In this document: piece after piece, positions 11,740 through 23,024 of the stretch
Position numbering within the stretch: position 1 is the first letter of the stretch
Layout of the letters: each line of letters starts with the position of its first letter
Source: Cinnamomum chago
Lineage: Eukaryota; Streptophyta; Magnoliopsida; Laurales; Lauraceae
Length of the DNA: 64,000 bases
Assembly (NCBI GenBank): GCA_038049695.1
Contig: CP142456.1
Coordinates: 65,437,922-65,501,921, forward strand
Reading direction: 5' to 3'
Notes under the pieces: model-generated
What the model was told of the DNA's origin: nothing
Databases searched by the model: none
The model's input: the letters and a program-made list of their open reading frames with translations, nothing else
Translations under genes and position numbers: made by a program

Positions 11740-12406
11740 TGTAAGTGCCTAAAAATTACGGACTTGGTTTGGAGAGGATTAAACTCTCAATTTGATGATT
11801 TTGGGAGAAGATCAGCCTCCGGTGACCTGAAAGGAAGGAAAAGAAGAACCAACGTCAGAGCCCCTGGCTGTAGGTAGCCGAGGGCACTCCGATGGCTAAG
11901 TTAGCTTAGATATTGAGAGAAGAAGTAGGAAAAAGAAGTATGGGTCAGGCTTATTGCATACCTCCTGTCGTCTTTCTCCATGCATTATATAGACGTGGGA
12001 GCCTTGTTGGAGTGGACCCTTTGGGGGAGATGAAAGTCCCATCAGCATGTACCTTTCTCTCCTGAGTGGGGTAGGTAAAAAGGGAACGTCCCATCAGACC
12101 ATCTCCCTATACCTATGGACGTGACCTTGAGATAAGGCGTGCCACTTATCTAGGTCCGGCGCCCACTCTATTTGTCAGTTCGCCGTCCCCGGCACGGCAG
12201 CGCATTTATAGCTGAGTGACAGGAGACCGAGATCGTGTTAAAGACCGAGACCGAGGTGGATACTTGTGAACATAGCCACCGAGATGGGATTCACGCTTGC
12301 CCTAAGATGGTGCTACTGCCGAGCTTGGACAACGCCGAGACTAAGGATAGTCCGAAATCGGGGAGTGGCCCCACATAAATCCGTGATTACAAAACGGCCC
12401 CACACA
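11740..12406 (-). repeat. Tat element 3' LTR (left copy)
   Basis: On the plus strand it reads TGTAAGTGCCTAAAAATT to CGGCCCCACACA, matching 22342-23019 nearly base for base. The right copy has a short extra piece, ATGGCTGCATTT, near 22810. The element is on the minus strand, so this is the downstream LTR. The purine-rich minus-strand run GAGCTAGGGGCAATTG next to it is the likely polypurine tract. Confidence 0.9.
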
Positions 12407-13040
12407 ATTGCCCCTAGCTCTCGATCTCTTTGGTTCTTTCCGAGGTCGGGAGTTAAGATCGAATGGATGTGCTGGCCCTGTCTTATCGTATCTTGTCGTC
12501 GTGTGATCCTCATCATGACGCCTTTTCATTTGCCTTAGGCAATAAATGTGGCATCATAATGGCTTCACCAAGATGGGCACGCGGACGTCGTTCCGTATGC
12601 CCGAGGTGATAAGTGTTGTACCAGAGGCGTGGCTGGGGATGAGTCGGTGCTGCCACGTGTAACCCTTCGTCTGGTCGTTCACCGGGATCGAAGCTGCGCG
12701 TGGTGAGCCCGAGGCGCTACTTCGCGTGCGTGGCAATCAAGAGGGTCGTCCCTCTATAAAATAGGGACGCTCCCCTCCCTTTCTCCTCTTACCTTAGCTT
12801 TCGTTTGAAGGAGATCCTGCTGAAGGAGATCTTTTGCCAAAAACAGAACCTCAACGAACCCCGAGTCTTCTCGCTTTTCACCCTTCACTTCTTACTCTTT
12901 GCAATTCGTCACACCTTTCCTATGAGTTTTCCTCTCTGTTTCTTTTTCCTTTTGTCCAAAGGTTTTCCACCGCTTAGGTTTTTCTAGGTCTTGTTTCTTC
13001 TTCTTTCCCTTCTACTCGCTTTCCTTTTAGCCTTTAGAAA
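12407..13040. other. Non-coding spacer and leader of the antisense ORF
   Basis: No supported gene. Going right, there is GC-rich sequence, then TCTATAAAATAGGG (TATA-like, 12753-12766), then a CT-rich stretch to 13040. This looks like a promoter and 5' UTR for the plus-strand ORF that follows. Confidence 0.45.
12755..12762 (+). promoter_or_regulatory. TATA-like box for the antisense ORF of the Tat element
   Basis: TATAAAAT lies about 280 bases upstream of ATG 13041 and is followed by a long CT-rich leader typical of plant 5' UTRs. Its place suggests that the antisense ORF has its own promoter inside the element rather than using the LTR. No expression evidence is available here. Confidence 0.45.
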
Positions 13041-15363
13041 ATGGGAATCTACAACCACTGGTTAGAGGGTCCCGCAGCCCTGGAGGGATTCAGGGTGGCG
13101 TATGAAATACCAGCTAATGTTCTGGTGAAGCCCGACGACCTCCAGGGTCTCTTTGATGGCCTCACCATGTTCAAGAAGTGGATGCCCTTCCCTCTGGTGT
13201 CGGTATGTGAGGGTGGGGTTAGGTTCCCAATCTACCTGCTTCTCTGATCCTGCCTCAGCACGTGGCGGATCTGCCCCTTCCAACTGATGCCTAATGGGTT
13301 CAAAATAATAATGGGCGTAGCGAAGTTGAACCATATCCTAGATATCAGCCTCGGGGTGTATGATATAGAGGATGTCTATGACATCTGCAAGTCCGTGGGG
13401 GGTGAGGATTCTTACTATCTTCGGGTGAAGGCTAGGCGCCGGCCCTTTATTAATGCCCTGGAGGATTCAAGCAAATACGCTGGGGATGACCGCCTGTTGG
13501 TTTCGGGGAACTGGGAGTTCGGGGCGTCCGAGACCGAGGTGGCTCCGAGTAAATACTCGCTTCCCCGGGCTACTTGTGTTTGTTTCACTGCTAATTAGTC
13601 AAGCTGATGTCCTTCATTCTCTACGCAGGTATTCAGCGAAGGAGGAGAGAAGCCGGACTCGATCGTTGGAAGAGGAACGACGCCTGGTTCGCGAAGATCT
13701 ACAAATACCACGACCACAACGATCGGGCAGCCTTCTCGCTGCTCAGGTATAAGCCTCGGTACCAGTCTTACACCAGGAAGACTGTCGATATCCCTCTTGA
13801 GCCGATTGGGGAGATCGTGCTTGTGCATGCGGAGACCAGCGGCCAGACCTCGGAGCCCCAGGGACCGATTTTAGTTGCAGACAGCTCCCCCGACCGAGAC
13901 CAAGCGGAAGAGGAGATGGACGGGCCGCGTCCTCCTTTGAACAATTTGGGGGCTGTGATTTTCGGAGGCCGAGTTCCCCCCACCCCGAAGCATGCCCCCG
14001 GCGGGCCTAGCGCTGCTCAAGGCTCTTCAGCCAGCGCCTCCTCCTGTTCCTCAGGCGCAGTAGGGACCTCCTCCTCTGCTAAAGGCAAGAGCGCGAGATG
14101 CCCCCCGCAAGAGAAGAGGAGGAGGTCAGAAGAGCCTTACAAGGATGCCCGGCCTCCCAAAGACTCGCGGCCGCCTAAGGAGGCTCGACCACGGGTAGCG
14201 AAGGCCGAGAAGGAGACTCCGTTGCCAAGAGAAACTCGGCCGCGGGCAACGGAGGCCAAGAAGGACGGTGAGGGGCCCCCACCCGAGAAGAGGTCCCCCG
14301 TGGGGGGCGAGGAAGAAAGGGTCCAGGAGGAGGATCCACAGGGCCGACCTCACAAACCGATGCCCTGGAGGCCCAATTTCAACCTCAACCCCTGCGAGCC
14401 TATGACCGTGGAGGATCGGATGGGGACCTACACTAGGACGCTCTCGGCGGTTGCCCAGGGATGTGCTCTCCCTTTGGACATGGAGAGGCACAATAAATTC
14501 GGGACAATGAGCCTGCTCTACTCGACGATAAAGGCGTCGCTCGAGGTGATTCCCGCTTCTTCTGCCTTTGAACTTTATGCCTTGGTTTTCTGCTCTGACT
14601 TCTTGCCCCTTTTATCCTTTTGCAGAATGTACAGAGGCTCCAAATAATACTAGAGAGGACGGAGGAGACAGCCACTCGGGTTATCGAGATGGACAAGGAG
14701 AAAAAGAAAATGGGGGATGCCCTGGAAGCCAGTGCGGCGGAAATAAAGAAGGCGGAGGAGAAGATCGCCGAGTTTGCAATGGTACAACAAGCGGCGAAGG
14801 CCGAGATAATCAAGTTGCGAGGCGAGAATAAGCATCTAAAGGGCGCAGCCGAGGACAAGGCGAGGAGGGTGACTCAGCTGGAGGCCGAGCTCGCCAAGAA
14901 TGAAACCGAGATGGCTGGAAAAGAGGCCGAGCTCGAGTCCTCCAGAAAGGAGCGGGCCGATGTCGAATCCACTCTGCGTGCTCAGGCCGCAAAGGCATAT
15001 CAAGAAGGAGTGCATTGGGCATCGGCGGAGTACGTGGCTCAAATCAAAGATCTGAGCCCATAGTTGTTGTACGAGATGGGATGCAGGGAGGCTCTTCGCG
15101 AGTATGGGGTTTCTGAGGATGACCCCATATTCGCGAATCTTCCCCAATTCCAGTTTGTCATACCGAGCCCAGAGTCAGAGCCTGACTCCAACCCTCTGGA
15201 AGCCCCTCCCGAAGTTCCAGGCCCTCCTCCTCCGCCCCTGACTCCTGCCGAGGGCGACAAGGCCCAGGCTTCCTCCATGGCTCCTCCGCCCGAGGCCTCA
15301 GGTGCCCCTGCTGCATCCGTACCTCCAGAGCCGAAGAATAAAGTTGCGGCGCCCGAGAAGTAG
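13041..15363 (+). pseudogene. Antisense ORF of the Tat element (plant transposon protein, coiled coil)
   Basis: It runs opposite to pol. The first part (13041-13580) resembles the plant mobile-element domain seen in Tat elements: GVRFPIYLLL, then CPFQLMPNGFKIIMG and YYLRVKARRRPF. A TGA at 13245-13247 breaks it. A likely intron ends at TCTACGCAG (13628). Next come a WKRNDAWF segment, a long Pro/Ser/Lys/Glu-rich region, a second likely intron ending TTTTGCAG (14625), and a clear coiled coil rich in Glu, Lys and Ala (about 14640-15060). There is a TAG at 15061-15063 and a Pro-rich tail to TAG 15361-15363. AATGAAAAATAA near 15457 may be a poly(A) signal. Its role is unknown in the family. Confidence 0.7.
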
Positions 15364-15990
15364 AGCAAATAGGAATCTGTCTTTTTTTTCCTTTCCTTGA
15401 TGTATTTTTTCTTTTTCCTGAGTGTACAGAGCTTTGTAATCATCTTTTCTTATCAATGAAAAATAATTTTTCTTTTAATTCTCCATCTATCTTTTCATTT
15501 CTATCTTCTTGCAATGGTGTGTGGATGTTCTGATGTTTTAAACATGACCAAAACCTGCAAGTGGCTGAGGTCGGCGAAGAAACTGGACTTTACCCTTCCA
15601 GTCTCAGGATATTGAATGAGAACGAGCCCCCCTTGTCTTTGAACTTTCCAAGTAGCTAAGGTCGGTGAGTCCGTAAGACCGGGTGATGACAAGGCCCGCT
15701 GTCTCTTGACCGATCCTTCAAACCATCAAGTGGGCGAGATCGGTGAACATCTGGCGCTAAGGCTGGGCTTTACCAACTTGCAACCGAGGGAATTTTTGGA
15801 GGGTCGAGGCCATGCCATCGACTTTGACAACCCGAGGGGGTTTGGCTGGATTCAAACATAGGCTGAGCTCTGAGACTTTCAGAGTGAATTTTTAGATACT
15901 TGATTGCTTTTGTCCCAAGGGGGATGGCCTGACATATGAACTCAATGAGGCGGCTGCGAGGAACAAGGTCCTGGCCCCATGGCCGATTTC
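15364..15990. other. 3' UTR of the antisense ORF and spacer
   Basis: T-rich sequence with AATGAAAAATAATTT near 15457, then GC-mixed DNA with imperfect copies of CAAGTGGCTGAGGTCGG, AAGTAGCTAAGGTCGG and AAGTGGGCGAGATCGG (about 15560-15740). These are degenerate repeats about 90-100 bp apart. No gene is seen. Confidence 0.45.
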
Positions 15991-15995
15991 AGGAA

Positions 15996-16262
15996 GGTTG
16001 GCGCGAGGGTCGGAGCCTTGGGAGCTGGTCCTATGACCGAACTCAAGGAGGCTGGTGCTAGGACCGGAGCCTTGGGAGTTGGTCCTATGACCGAACTCAA
16101 GGAGGCTGGTGCGAGGACCGGAGCCTTGGGAGCCGGTCCTACGACCGAACTCAAAGAGGCTGGTGAGAGGACAGGAGCCTTGGGAGCTGGTCCTATGACC
16201 GAAGTCTTGGGAGCTGGTCCTATGACTGAGCTCGAGGAGGCTGGTGCGAGGACCAAAGCCTT
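15996..16262. repeat. 54-bp minisatellite next to the integrase end
   Basis: Units of 54 bp (GGAGCCTTGGGAGCTGGTCC then TATGACCGAACTCAAGGAGG and CTGGTGCTAGGACC) occur about five times, one shortened to about half. 54 is 18 codons, so the array is open on both strands for over 100 codons. It lies between the integrase stop and the antisense ORF. I treat the long frames as a product of the repeat. Confidence 0.85.
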
Positions 16263-16349
16263 GATTCACAGCTTTGAAAGCTTTGAAGGATACAAAGGCA
16301 CACTTTTTCCAAAAGATTCCACTTTCATTGATTTATCACTTGAGTACAT

Positions 16350-17705
16350 TTAGAAGTAGTATTTCTTGAGGTGCGCGGCATTCCATGGTCGTGGCAATTC
16401 TCTACCGTCCATGCTCTCGAGCCTATAGGCCGACCTCCCGGATACCGAGACTACTTTAAAAGACCCGAGCCAGTTTGGGGCTAGCTTGCCTTCGTTGGGA
16501 TCTTTGTCCGCTGGAAGCGCCCTTTTTAAGATAAGTTCCCCGATTGAGAACTTCCTTTCTTTGAACCTCTGACTGTATCCCTTGAATAACTGTTGCGGGT
16601 AGGAGGCCAGGCGCACGGATGCTGCTTCTCTTCGTTCCTCGGCCAAGTCGAGCTCTTTGGCGAGATTTACTTCATTCTGCCCTTGGTTGAAGAGATCCGA
16701 CCTCAAGGTTGGAAGGCAGACCTCGAGAGGGATTACAGCTTCCATTCCGTAGGCCAAGGAGAAAGGAGTTGCCGAAGTGGACCGTCTCGGAGTGGTTCTG
16801 TATGCCCAAAGCACACTTGGCAGTTCTTCCACCCATCTGCCCCTAGCTCTATCGAGCCTCTTCTTGAGTCCGTCCAGCATCACCTTATTCAAGATCTCAA
16901 CATGTCCATTGCTCTGGGGGTAGGCCGGAGTTGCATAGAGGTTCCTTATACCGAGCCCCTGGCAGAAGTTCTTAAAGAAGTTGGAGTCGAATTGGGTCCC
17001 GTTGTCCGAGACCAGAGCTCGGGGAATCTCAAATCTCGTGACAATGCTTTTCCACACAAAATTCTTTGTGTCTTGCTCGGTGATCAAGGATAAGGCCTCT
17101 GCCTCTATCCACTTGGTGAAGTAATCGGTGGCCACTATCAGCCATCTTTTGTTTCCTGGAGTTCGGTGAAGAGGTCCTACGATGTCTAGCCCCTACTGAG
17201 AGAAGGGCCATGGGCTGGAGAGAGGACTCAAGTCCTGTGCTGGTTGGTGCAGGGAGTGGGAGAACTTCTGACATTTTTCATACCTCCTGGCGTAGAGTTG
17301 GGCATCCTTCTGCATATAGGGCCACCAATAGCCTTGATTGATGGCTCTGTATGCCAGCGACCTTCCTCCGATGTGGCTTCCGCAGATTCCTTCGTGAATC
17401 GCGAAAAGGAAGTCCTCTACCTTGCTCGGATGAACGCATTGGAAATATGGTCCCGTGTAGGACTTTCTGTAGAGCTTCTCATCTAGGGATATCCAAAAGT
17501 GAGCCGCTTTTATCCTGACCTTGTGGGCTTCATTCTTGTCTTCTGGGAGCCTATCTTCTTTGAGGAATGTTATGATTGGATCCATCCAGCTTAGACCGAG
17601 ATCAACGCAGAGGACTTGCCGAGCTGGGAGGAGTTCTATGCTTGGTTTTTTCAATGTCCCCACATCAACTGTCCTTCTCTTTCCTGCTTCTACGGCCGAG
17701 GCCAC
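16350..17705 (-). pseudogene. Integrase of the Tat element
   Basis: It encodes a Gypsy integrase. The N-terminal part has HEGICGSHIGGRS and YWWPYMQKDAQLYARRYEKCQ; the zinc finger seems to have lost its first Cys (tyrosine at that place). A TAG at 17193-17195 replaces the usual Trp before GLDIVGPLHRTPG. The core keeps Asp (GLDIVG), Asp (VSDNGTQF) and Glu (YPQSNGHVEILNK). The C-terminal part includes LAPNWLGSFKV and ends HLKKYYF. There is no chromodomain, as expected for Tat. Apart from that stop the frame is open. Confidence 0.88.
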
Positions 17706-18130
17706 GTTGGTTAGGTCGTCTACGTGGCAGTTGGACTCTCTGTCGATCTACTTGACTTCTGCTTTCTCAAACTAGGAGAGGAGTTGCTTCGTGTGGGCTA
17801 AGTAGGCTGCCATCCTTTCATCTCGGGCTTGATAGTCTCCGCTCAGCTGGTTCGTTACCAACTGGGAGTCACTAAAGACTACTAGCCGACGTGCCCCCAA
17901 TATTCCTGCGCTACCGAGACCCGCAATCAGTGCTTTGTACTCCACTTCATTGTTGGGGGCTTTGAAGTCAAGGGTTAGTACTTGCTCGATGATCAGGCCC
18001 TCTGGTGATTGGAGGACTACGCCGGCGCCAGCCCTTCTGGATGTCGAGGATCCGTCGACGAAAACCTTCCAGGCCGTCTCAAGGAACTGTTTCCAATATC
18101 GGTTTTGCTCGGTCTCGGCTGTCTCATTGT
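17700..18130 (-). pseudogene. Second (plant-type) RNase H domain of the Tat element
   Basis: On the minus strand a frame without its own start reads WKVFVDGSS, then AGAGVVLQSPEG, NNEVEYKALIAGL and VFSDSQLVTNQLSGDYQARD. These carry the Asp, Glu and Asp expected of an archaeal/plant-type RNase H. This second domain, besides the Gypsy RNase H after RT, is a known mark of the Tat lineage. It joins the integrase region through a linker with a stop near 17774. Confidence 0.8.
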
Positions 18131-18262
18131 CTCTGCTGCCCCCAGTTCGGTATCGAGTAAGGTCGATGCCGAACTAGGAGAGGTGAATTCAACGATGAAA
18201 TCCACCAGAATTTGTGCTTTCATCGCCGTTTTGGGTTGATATTGGATATCGAATTGCCCCAG

Positions 18263-19524
18263 TTAGACGACCCACTTGGAGACTCTGCCGGAAAAGTCCG
18301 CCTTCCGAAAAAGGGATTTGAGCGGGTACTCCGTGACAACCACCACCATGTATGTCTGGAAGTAGTGGGAGAGTTTGCGAGAGGCACTGATGAGGGCCAG
18401 CGCCAGTTTCTCAAGTGGAAGGTACCGGGTCTCGGTGTCAAGCAGGATCTTGCTAGTGTAGTATATGGGTTGCTGCTGCTTGTCGTTCTCCCGGACTAAC
18501 ACCGAGCTCACTGCGTGGTCCGAGACTGCTAGGTAGAGATAGAGGAGGTCGCCTTGTGATGGAGTGGACAACAGTGGTGGCGAGGAAAGGTACTCCTTGA
18601 GTTTTTCCAGCGCTTGATCACACTCAGGGGTCCACTGGAACTTGGAGTTCTTTCTTAGAAGTTGAAAGAAGGGGCGACATTTGTCCGAGGCTCGGCTGAT
18701 GAATCGATTAAGCGCAGCAGCCATCTCTGTGAGCCGCTGGACCTGCTTGGCCGAGGTCGGGCTCTGAATCGCCCGGATAGCCGAAATCTGTTCTGGATTA
18801 GCTTCGATCCCTCTTCTTGTTACCAGGCTTCCTAAAAATTTGCCAGAGCCGACGCCGAACGCACACTTGGAGGCATTTAGCTTGAGCTTGAACTTTCTGA
18901 GGACGACGAATATCTGGCGCAGGTCTGCAAAATAATCCTTTGACTTCTTGGACTTGACCACCATGTCATCGATGTAGAATTCTACTGTCTTCCCGAGGTG
19001 GTCGTGAAACATCTTCGTGACTAGCCTCTGGTATGTCGCCCCGACGTTCTTTAACCCAAAGGGCATCACTTTATAATAGTAGATGCCTCGGAGTGTTATG
19101 AACGCGGTTTTCTCCTCATCAGGCTCGTGCATGGGGATTTGGTGGTAACCTCGGTAGGCGTCGAGGAAGCTCATCCTATCGTGTCCCAAGGTGGCATCGA
19201 TCATCTGGTCGATCTTTGGGAGGGGGAAGTTGTCCTTAGGTTGAGGTCGGTGAAGTCCATGCAGACCCTCCACTTGCCATTCTTCTTCTTCACCACTACT
19301 GTGTTGGCTAGCCACTTCGGATAATGCACCTCGCGGATTGCTCCGGCCTCGAGGAGCTTATCTATTTCTTCGATGACAGCTTTTGTTTGCGGGACCCCTG
19401 TTCTGCAGGCCTTTTGCACTATGGGCTTGTGTCCGGGGTCCACATTTAGTTTGTGGCACATGATTTCGGGGTCGACCCCAAGCATCTCATATGGAGTCCA
19501 AGCGAAGACATCCTTGTTCTGCAA
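18263..19524 (-). pseudogene. Reverse transcriptase and Gypsy RNase H of the Tat element
   Basis: The RT starts in one frame (19524-19240: FAWTPYEMLGVDP, WLANTVVVKKKNGKWRVC). A small deletion right after TDLN shifts it into the next frame (PKDNFPLPKID, YRGYHQIPM, FGLKNVGATYQRL). The catalytic YIDDMVVKS is intact, and the connection and RNase H parts follow (FQWTPECDQALEKLK, YYTSKILLDTETRYLPLEK). The frame stops at TAA 18263-18265 after SKWVV; the minus strand goes on as QFDIQYQPKTAMKAQ. It would not be translated as one chain. Confidence 0.88.
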
Positions 19525-19567
19525 CAGGAAGTCGAGCAGTTCGGACTTCTCGTTGCCGGCATCGATC

Positions 19568-20350
19568 CTAACCCCCTAGTGGGAAATACCGCTCGGGGTC
19601 ATCGACATCGATCCTGACCTCGGTGAGCTCTTCTACACTCTTCTGCTCTGCTGAGCGACCGACGTCCTCGAGTTCGGCTTCGAGTTCGGTCATATGCACT
19701 TGTTGTGGCTCCGTTTCGCCAGGCACTATGGCTGTGAAGCACTGTCGGGCCATCTGCTGATCCCCCCGCACAGTTACTATCTCGAACACCCCTCCGGCCC
19801 TTTCTAGTGGAAACTTGAGCTTCTGGTGAAGGGTGGAGGGTACTGCCTCCATGGCATGCAGCCAACTCCGTCCCATTATTACATTGTAAGGGGACGATGC
19901 GTCCACTACCACAAAGTCGGCCATCTTCGTGGCGCCCCCTACTCTGACTTCAAGCGAGATCCTCCCTTTGGGGTACACTGGCTTAGCGCTGAAGCCTATT
20001 AAGGGGACGCGGGCTTCCTGTAGATCAGACTCGGTCAGGTCAAGCTCTTTGAAACAGCTAAAGTAGAGGATCTTGGACGAGCTCCCTGGATCTATGAGGA
20101 CGCGCTTCACGGTGTAATTGTTCAGCCGCGAGGTGAGGGTGAGTGCGTCATTGTGGGGGAGATGGACCCCTTCCAGGTCCTCGTCCGAGAACCAGATCTT
20201 GGACTTTCCCCTCTTAGCTTTCTTTGGTACAGGCTCTAGTTTGGCCGACATCACCTGTTTGCAATGGGCAGCCCTCCTGGCCTCTGACCGAGCTTGGTGA
20301 CTCCCTTGACTGGGGGTGGGGGCCAGGTGAATAACGTTGATGACTCCCAC
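19568..20350 (-). pseudogene. Aspartic protease region of the Tat element
   Basis: The frame covers the gag-protease linker and a retropepsin. Motifs: IWFSDEDLEGVHLPHNDALTL, VLIDPGSSSKILY (active site D-x-G-S-S, usual for Tat), and VVDASSPYNVIMGRSWLHAMEAVPS. The protease itself looks undamaged. The frame ends at 19568, and the RT frame begins about 45 bases further downstream. Confidence 0.85.
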
Positions 20351-20399
20351 TGGCCCGTCGCTGTCTGATCATCATTGGGTGGCGGTGGTGGAGCGCATT

Positions 20400-22287
20400 G
20401 ATGAGTCTGGTTGATCCTCTCTCATTCCTTGATGTATTGCCAAAGGTGCCCATCCCTAACGAGCTTCTCGAGGTGGGACTTCAGGGCCATGCAATCCTCA
20501 GTCATGTGCCCGTGTTGCTTATGGTCAGAACAGTTCTTGCTCCGGTCTCGGGTAGATGGGTTCGCCCTTCATCGGCTGCGGCCACTGGAAGTAGGGCTAA
20601 GCCTTGATCTTGTTCAGGAGTCTGTAAATGGGTTCCTTAAAGACAACATTGACGGCCCTGTAGGGATCTCCTGCTGACTTGACAGGTTTGAACTTCGGTC
20701 TCTTGCTACTGCCCGAGATCGAGGTGGAGAAGGTCACCGAACTGGAGGTGGCCCTCTTCTTATCTGGCCTCTGCTTGGGGAAAGTCCCCTCTCCTTTGGA
20801 GGTTTGGCCCTTCTGCGAGAGGCCGAACCGCTCCTTGCCATGAGCTTCGTCCTCCTCCTGTTCGATGTACTGATTCACCCTGGCCATCAATGCCTTCATT
20901 GTGGTTACGGGAGTTCGGACAAGGTCTTTATGGAGCTCATTGCCTGGGAGCAACGCCTGCCGGAAACACATGATGGCGATGTCGTCCTGGGCATCCGTGA
21001 TCTGGCTATAGATCGTCGAGAATCTTTTGGCGAACGCAGTGATGCTCTCACTGTCCTTCATTCGGATCGCCATGAGGTTGCCACCCGTCTTTGGGATGAC
21101 ACGGTGCGCTTGGAACTTCTTAACGAAGGAGCTTCGGAGCTGCCGCCAACTCGAGACCGATCCAGGGGGAGCGCGCATAACCATCAGAGTAGGAGGTCGC
21201 CTAGACTGGAGGAAGAGACCCTGCAGTTAAGATGGCCGACATCTCCCCACACCGACATCCGCTGAGTGAAATGTCGTAAGTGCGCTTCTGGATTCGAGGT
21301 CCCGTCATAGAGGACGAACCTCGACACGCTAAATCTCTCGGGGAGAGAGAAGTCTTTTATTTCATGGGGGAAGGGGGACATACCCTGATCTTCTACATCA
21401 CACGCCTCTGATTGGTCTCGGGAGAAGCCGATCTCTTCCATTCGGGCCTGGACCTCCTGTTTTACATAGTGGTCGAGCAGCTCCCTCAGGCCCGTCATGT
21501 TCTCTGGACTCGGGGATTCCGGCTCGCGACACGACCCCCCGAGATTGCTACGCAGATGGCTGCTGCTTGAGCGTTCTTCTTCGGAGTGGCTTCGTCTTCT
21601 GTCGTTGAGGATCTGTCTCGAGTCCCGGCTGTCCGAACGGTGTTGCTGTCACCTGCGAGGTGGAGCAAAAGTTCTTCTATCATTTGCCTCAAGCTGCTCT
21701 CGGAGACGGCGAATCAACTCCTCTTTTTCTTAGAGGACCCGATTCTGGGCATCGAGCTCCTCAAGCAGGGGGGCGTCTTCTCTTCCATGGGCCTGATGAA
21801 AGGACCGATCGTCATTGTGAATGCGATGATGAGAGTGATGGGATTTTGCCCGGACAGGGGTTTTGCCTCGTCGTCGAGGATCCGGTGGGGAGACATTCCG
21901 CTGCGGACCCCTGGGTGGCTGATCATCTAGGGGGTGAGTAGCCTCATGGCGGTCGTCACGCCGGGGGAGTGTTGTCGTAGGTCGAGATGAGGAATCCGAC
22001 TGGACAACACCCTCTGTGTACACGGGGCCGGATTTCCCTCCGGACTTTCTCTAGCGGGGTATCCCTGGCAACTCCTGTTGGACGGGGGGAACCTCCACTG
22101 GACCCAGAGGGGGAAGAAGAGAAGAGCAGACGCCAGTGGACAGTACTGAAGGTACTGGCTGGGGCGGCTAAGGTCGCGACTCCGGCTGTGAAAACGGTGG
22201 AAATGGGGGTTGTTCCGGCGGAGGAAATGATGACGCTCTCCGGGACTTTAACGATCCCTCACCGCCGTATCTGGTTTTTGGAGGCAT
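20400..22287 (-). pseudogene. Gag of the Tat element, with stops and frameshifts
   Basis: Gag probably starts at ATG 22287-22285 (MPPKTRYGGEG), where a proline-rich leader is soon broken by a stop. The core is recognisable: FVLYDGTSNPEAHLRHFTQRM (21330-21260) and, in another frame, PGSVSSWRQLRSSFVKKFQ, AFAKRFSTIYSQI and YIEQEEDEAHG (21180-20860). Near the 3' end a C-x3-H-x4-H-x4-C knuckle (CSDHKQHGHMTEDC) lies after a TAG at 20597-20599 and a frameshift. Several breaks make it non-functional. Confidence 0.78.
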
Positions 22288-22320
22288 GGCTTTCACTGGT
22301 CTGATTTTGGTAAAGATCCT

Positions 22321-22340
22321 ATCCCCACAGACGGTGCCAA
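22321..22340 (-). other. Primer-binding site of the Tat element
   Basis: On the minus strand TTGGCACCGTCTGTGGGGAT starts two bases inside the 5' LTR end (TTACA|G). It closely resembles the TGGCGCCGTCTGTGGG primer sites of Tat/RIRE2-type elements. It proves the element's orientation. Confidence 0.8.
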
Positions 22341-22341
22341 C

Positions 22342-23019
22342 TGTAAGTGCCTAAAAATTACGGACTTGGTTTGGAGGATTAAACTCTCAATTTGATGATT
22401 TAGGGAAAGGATCAACCTCCGGTGACCTGAAAGGAAGGAAAAGAAGAACCAATGTCAGAGCCCCTGGCTGTAGGTAGCCGAGGGCACTCCGATGGCTAAG
22501 TTAGCTTGGATATTGAGAGAAGAAGTAGGAAGAAGAAGTATGGGTCAGGCTTATTGCATACCTCCTGTCGTCTTTCTCCATGCATTATATAGACGTGGGA
22601 GCCTTGTTGGAGTGGACCCTTTGGGGGAGATGAAAGTCCCATCAGCATGTACCTTTCTCTCCTGAGTGGGGGTAGGTAAAAAGGGAACGTCCCATCAGAC
22701 CATCTCCCTATACCTATGGACGTGACCCTGAGATAAGGCGTGCCACTTATCTAGGTCCGGCGCCCACTCTATTTGTCAGTTCGTCATCCCCGTCACGGCA
22801 GCGCATTTATGGCTGCATTTATGGCTGAGTGACAGGAGACCGAGATAGGGTTAAAGACCGAGACCGAGGTGGATACTTGTGAACGTAGCCACCGAGATGG
22901 GATTCACGCTCGCCCCGAGATGGTGCTACTGCCGAGCTTGGACAACGCCGAGACTACGGATAGTCCGAAATCGGGGAGTGGCCCCACATAAATTCGTGAT
23001 TACAAAACGGCCCCACACA
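22342..23019 (-). repeat. Tat element 5' LTR (right copy)
   Basis: Near-identical partner of 11740-12406, ending CGGCCCCACACA before the TSD CTGTG. Differences are single substitutions and a short insertion near 22810. It is next to the PBS, so it is the upstream LTR. Confidence 0.9.
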
Positions 23020-23024
23020 CTGTG
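23020..23024. repeat. Target-site duplication CTGTG, right copy
   Basis: It follows CCCCACACA and matches 11735-11739. The exon frame resumes directly behind it. Confidence 0.88.

Larger units (their letters stand above)
11740..23019 (-). mobile_element. Tat-lineage Ty3-Gypsy element with antisense ORF
   Basis: An 11.3-kb LTR element in minus orientation. LTRs are 11740-12406 and 22342-23019, with TSD CTGTG. On the minus strand: PBS by the right LTR, gag (from 22287), protease, RT, RNase H, a second plant-type RNase H, integrase, then a 54-bp minisatellite. A spliced ORF on the opposite strand (13041-15363) lies between integrase and the 3' LTR. Dual RNase H and an extra antisense ORF are known traits of the Tat group (Retand, Grande, RIRE2 relatives). 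The LTRs differ by few substitutions and small indels, so insertion looks fairly recent, but gag, RT and integrase carry stops and frameshifts. Confidence 0.9.

Noticed and set aside
15892-16353. Long frames on both strands with regular GART/GPMTEL or GHRTSSQGSGP repeats, possible repeat protein
   Set aside because: They follow from a 54-bp minisatellite; no independent start context or family match.
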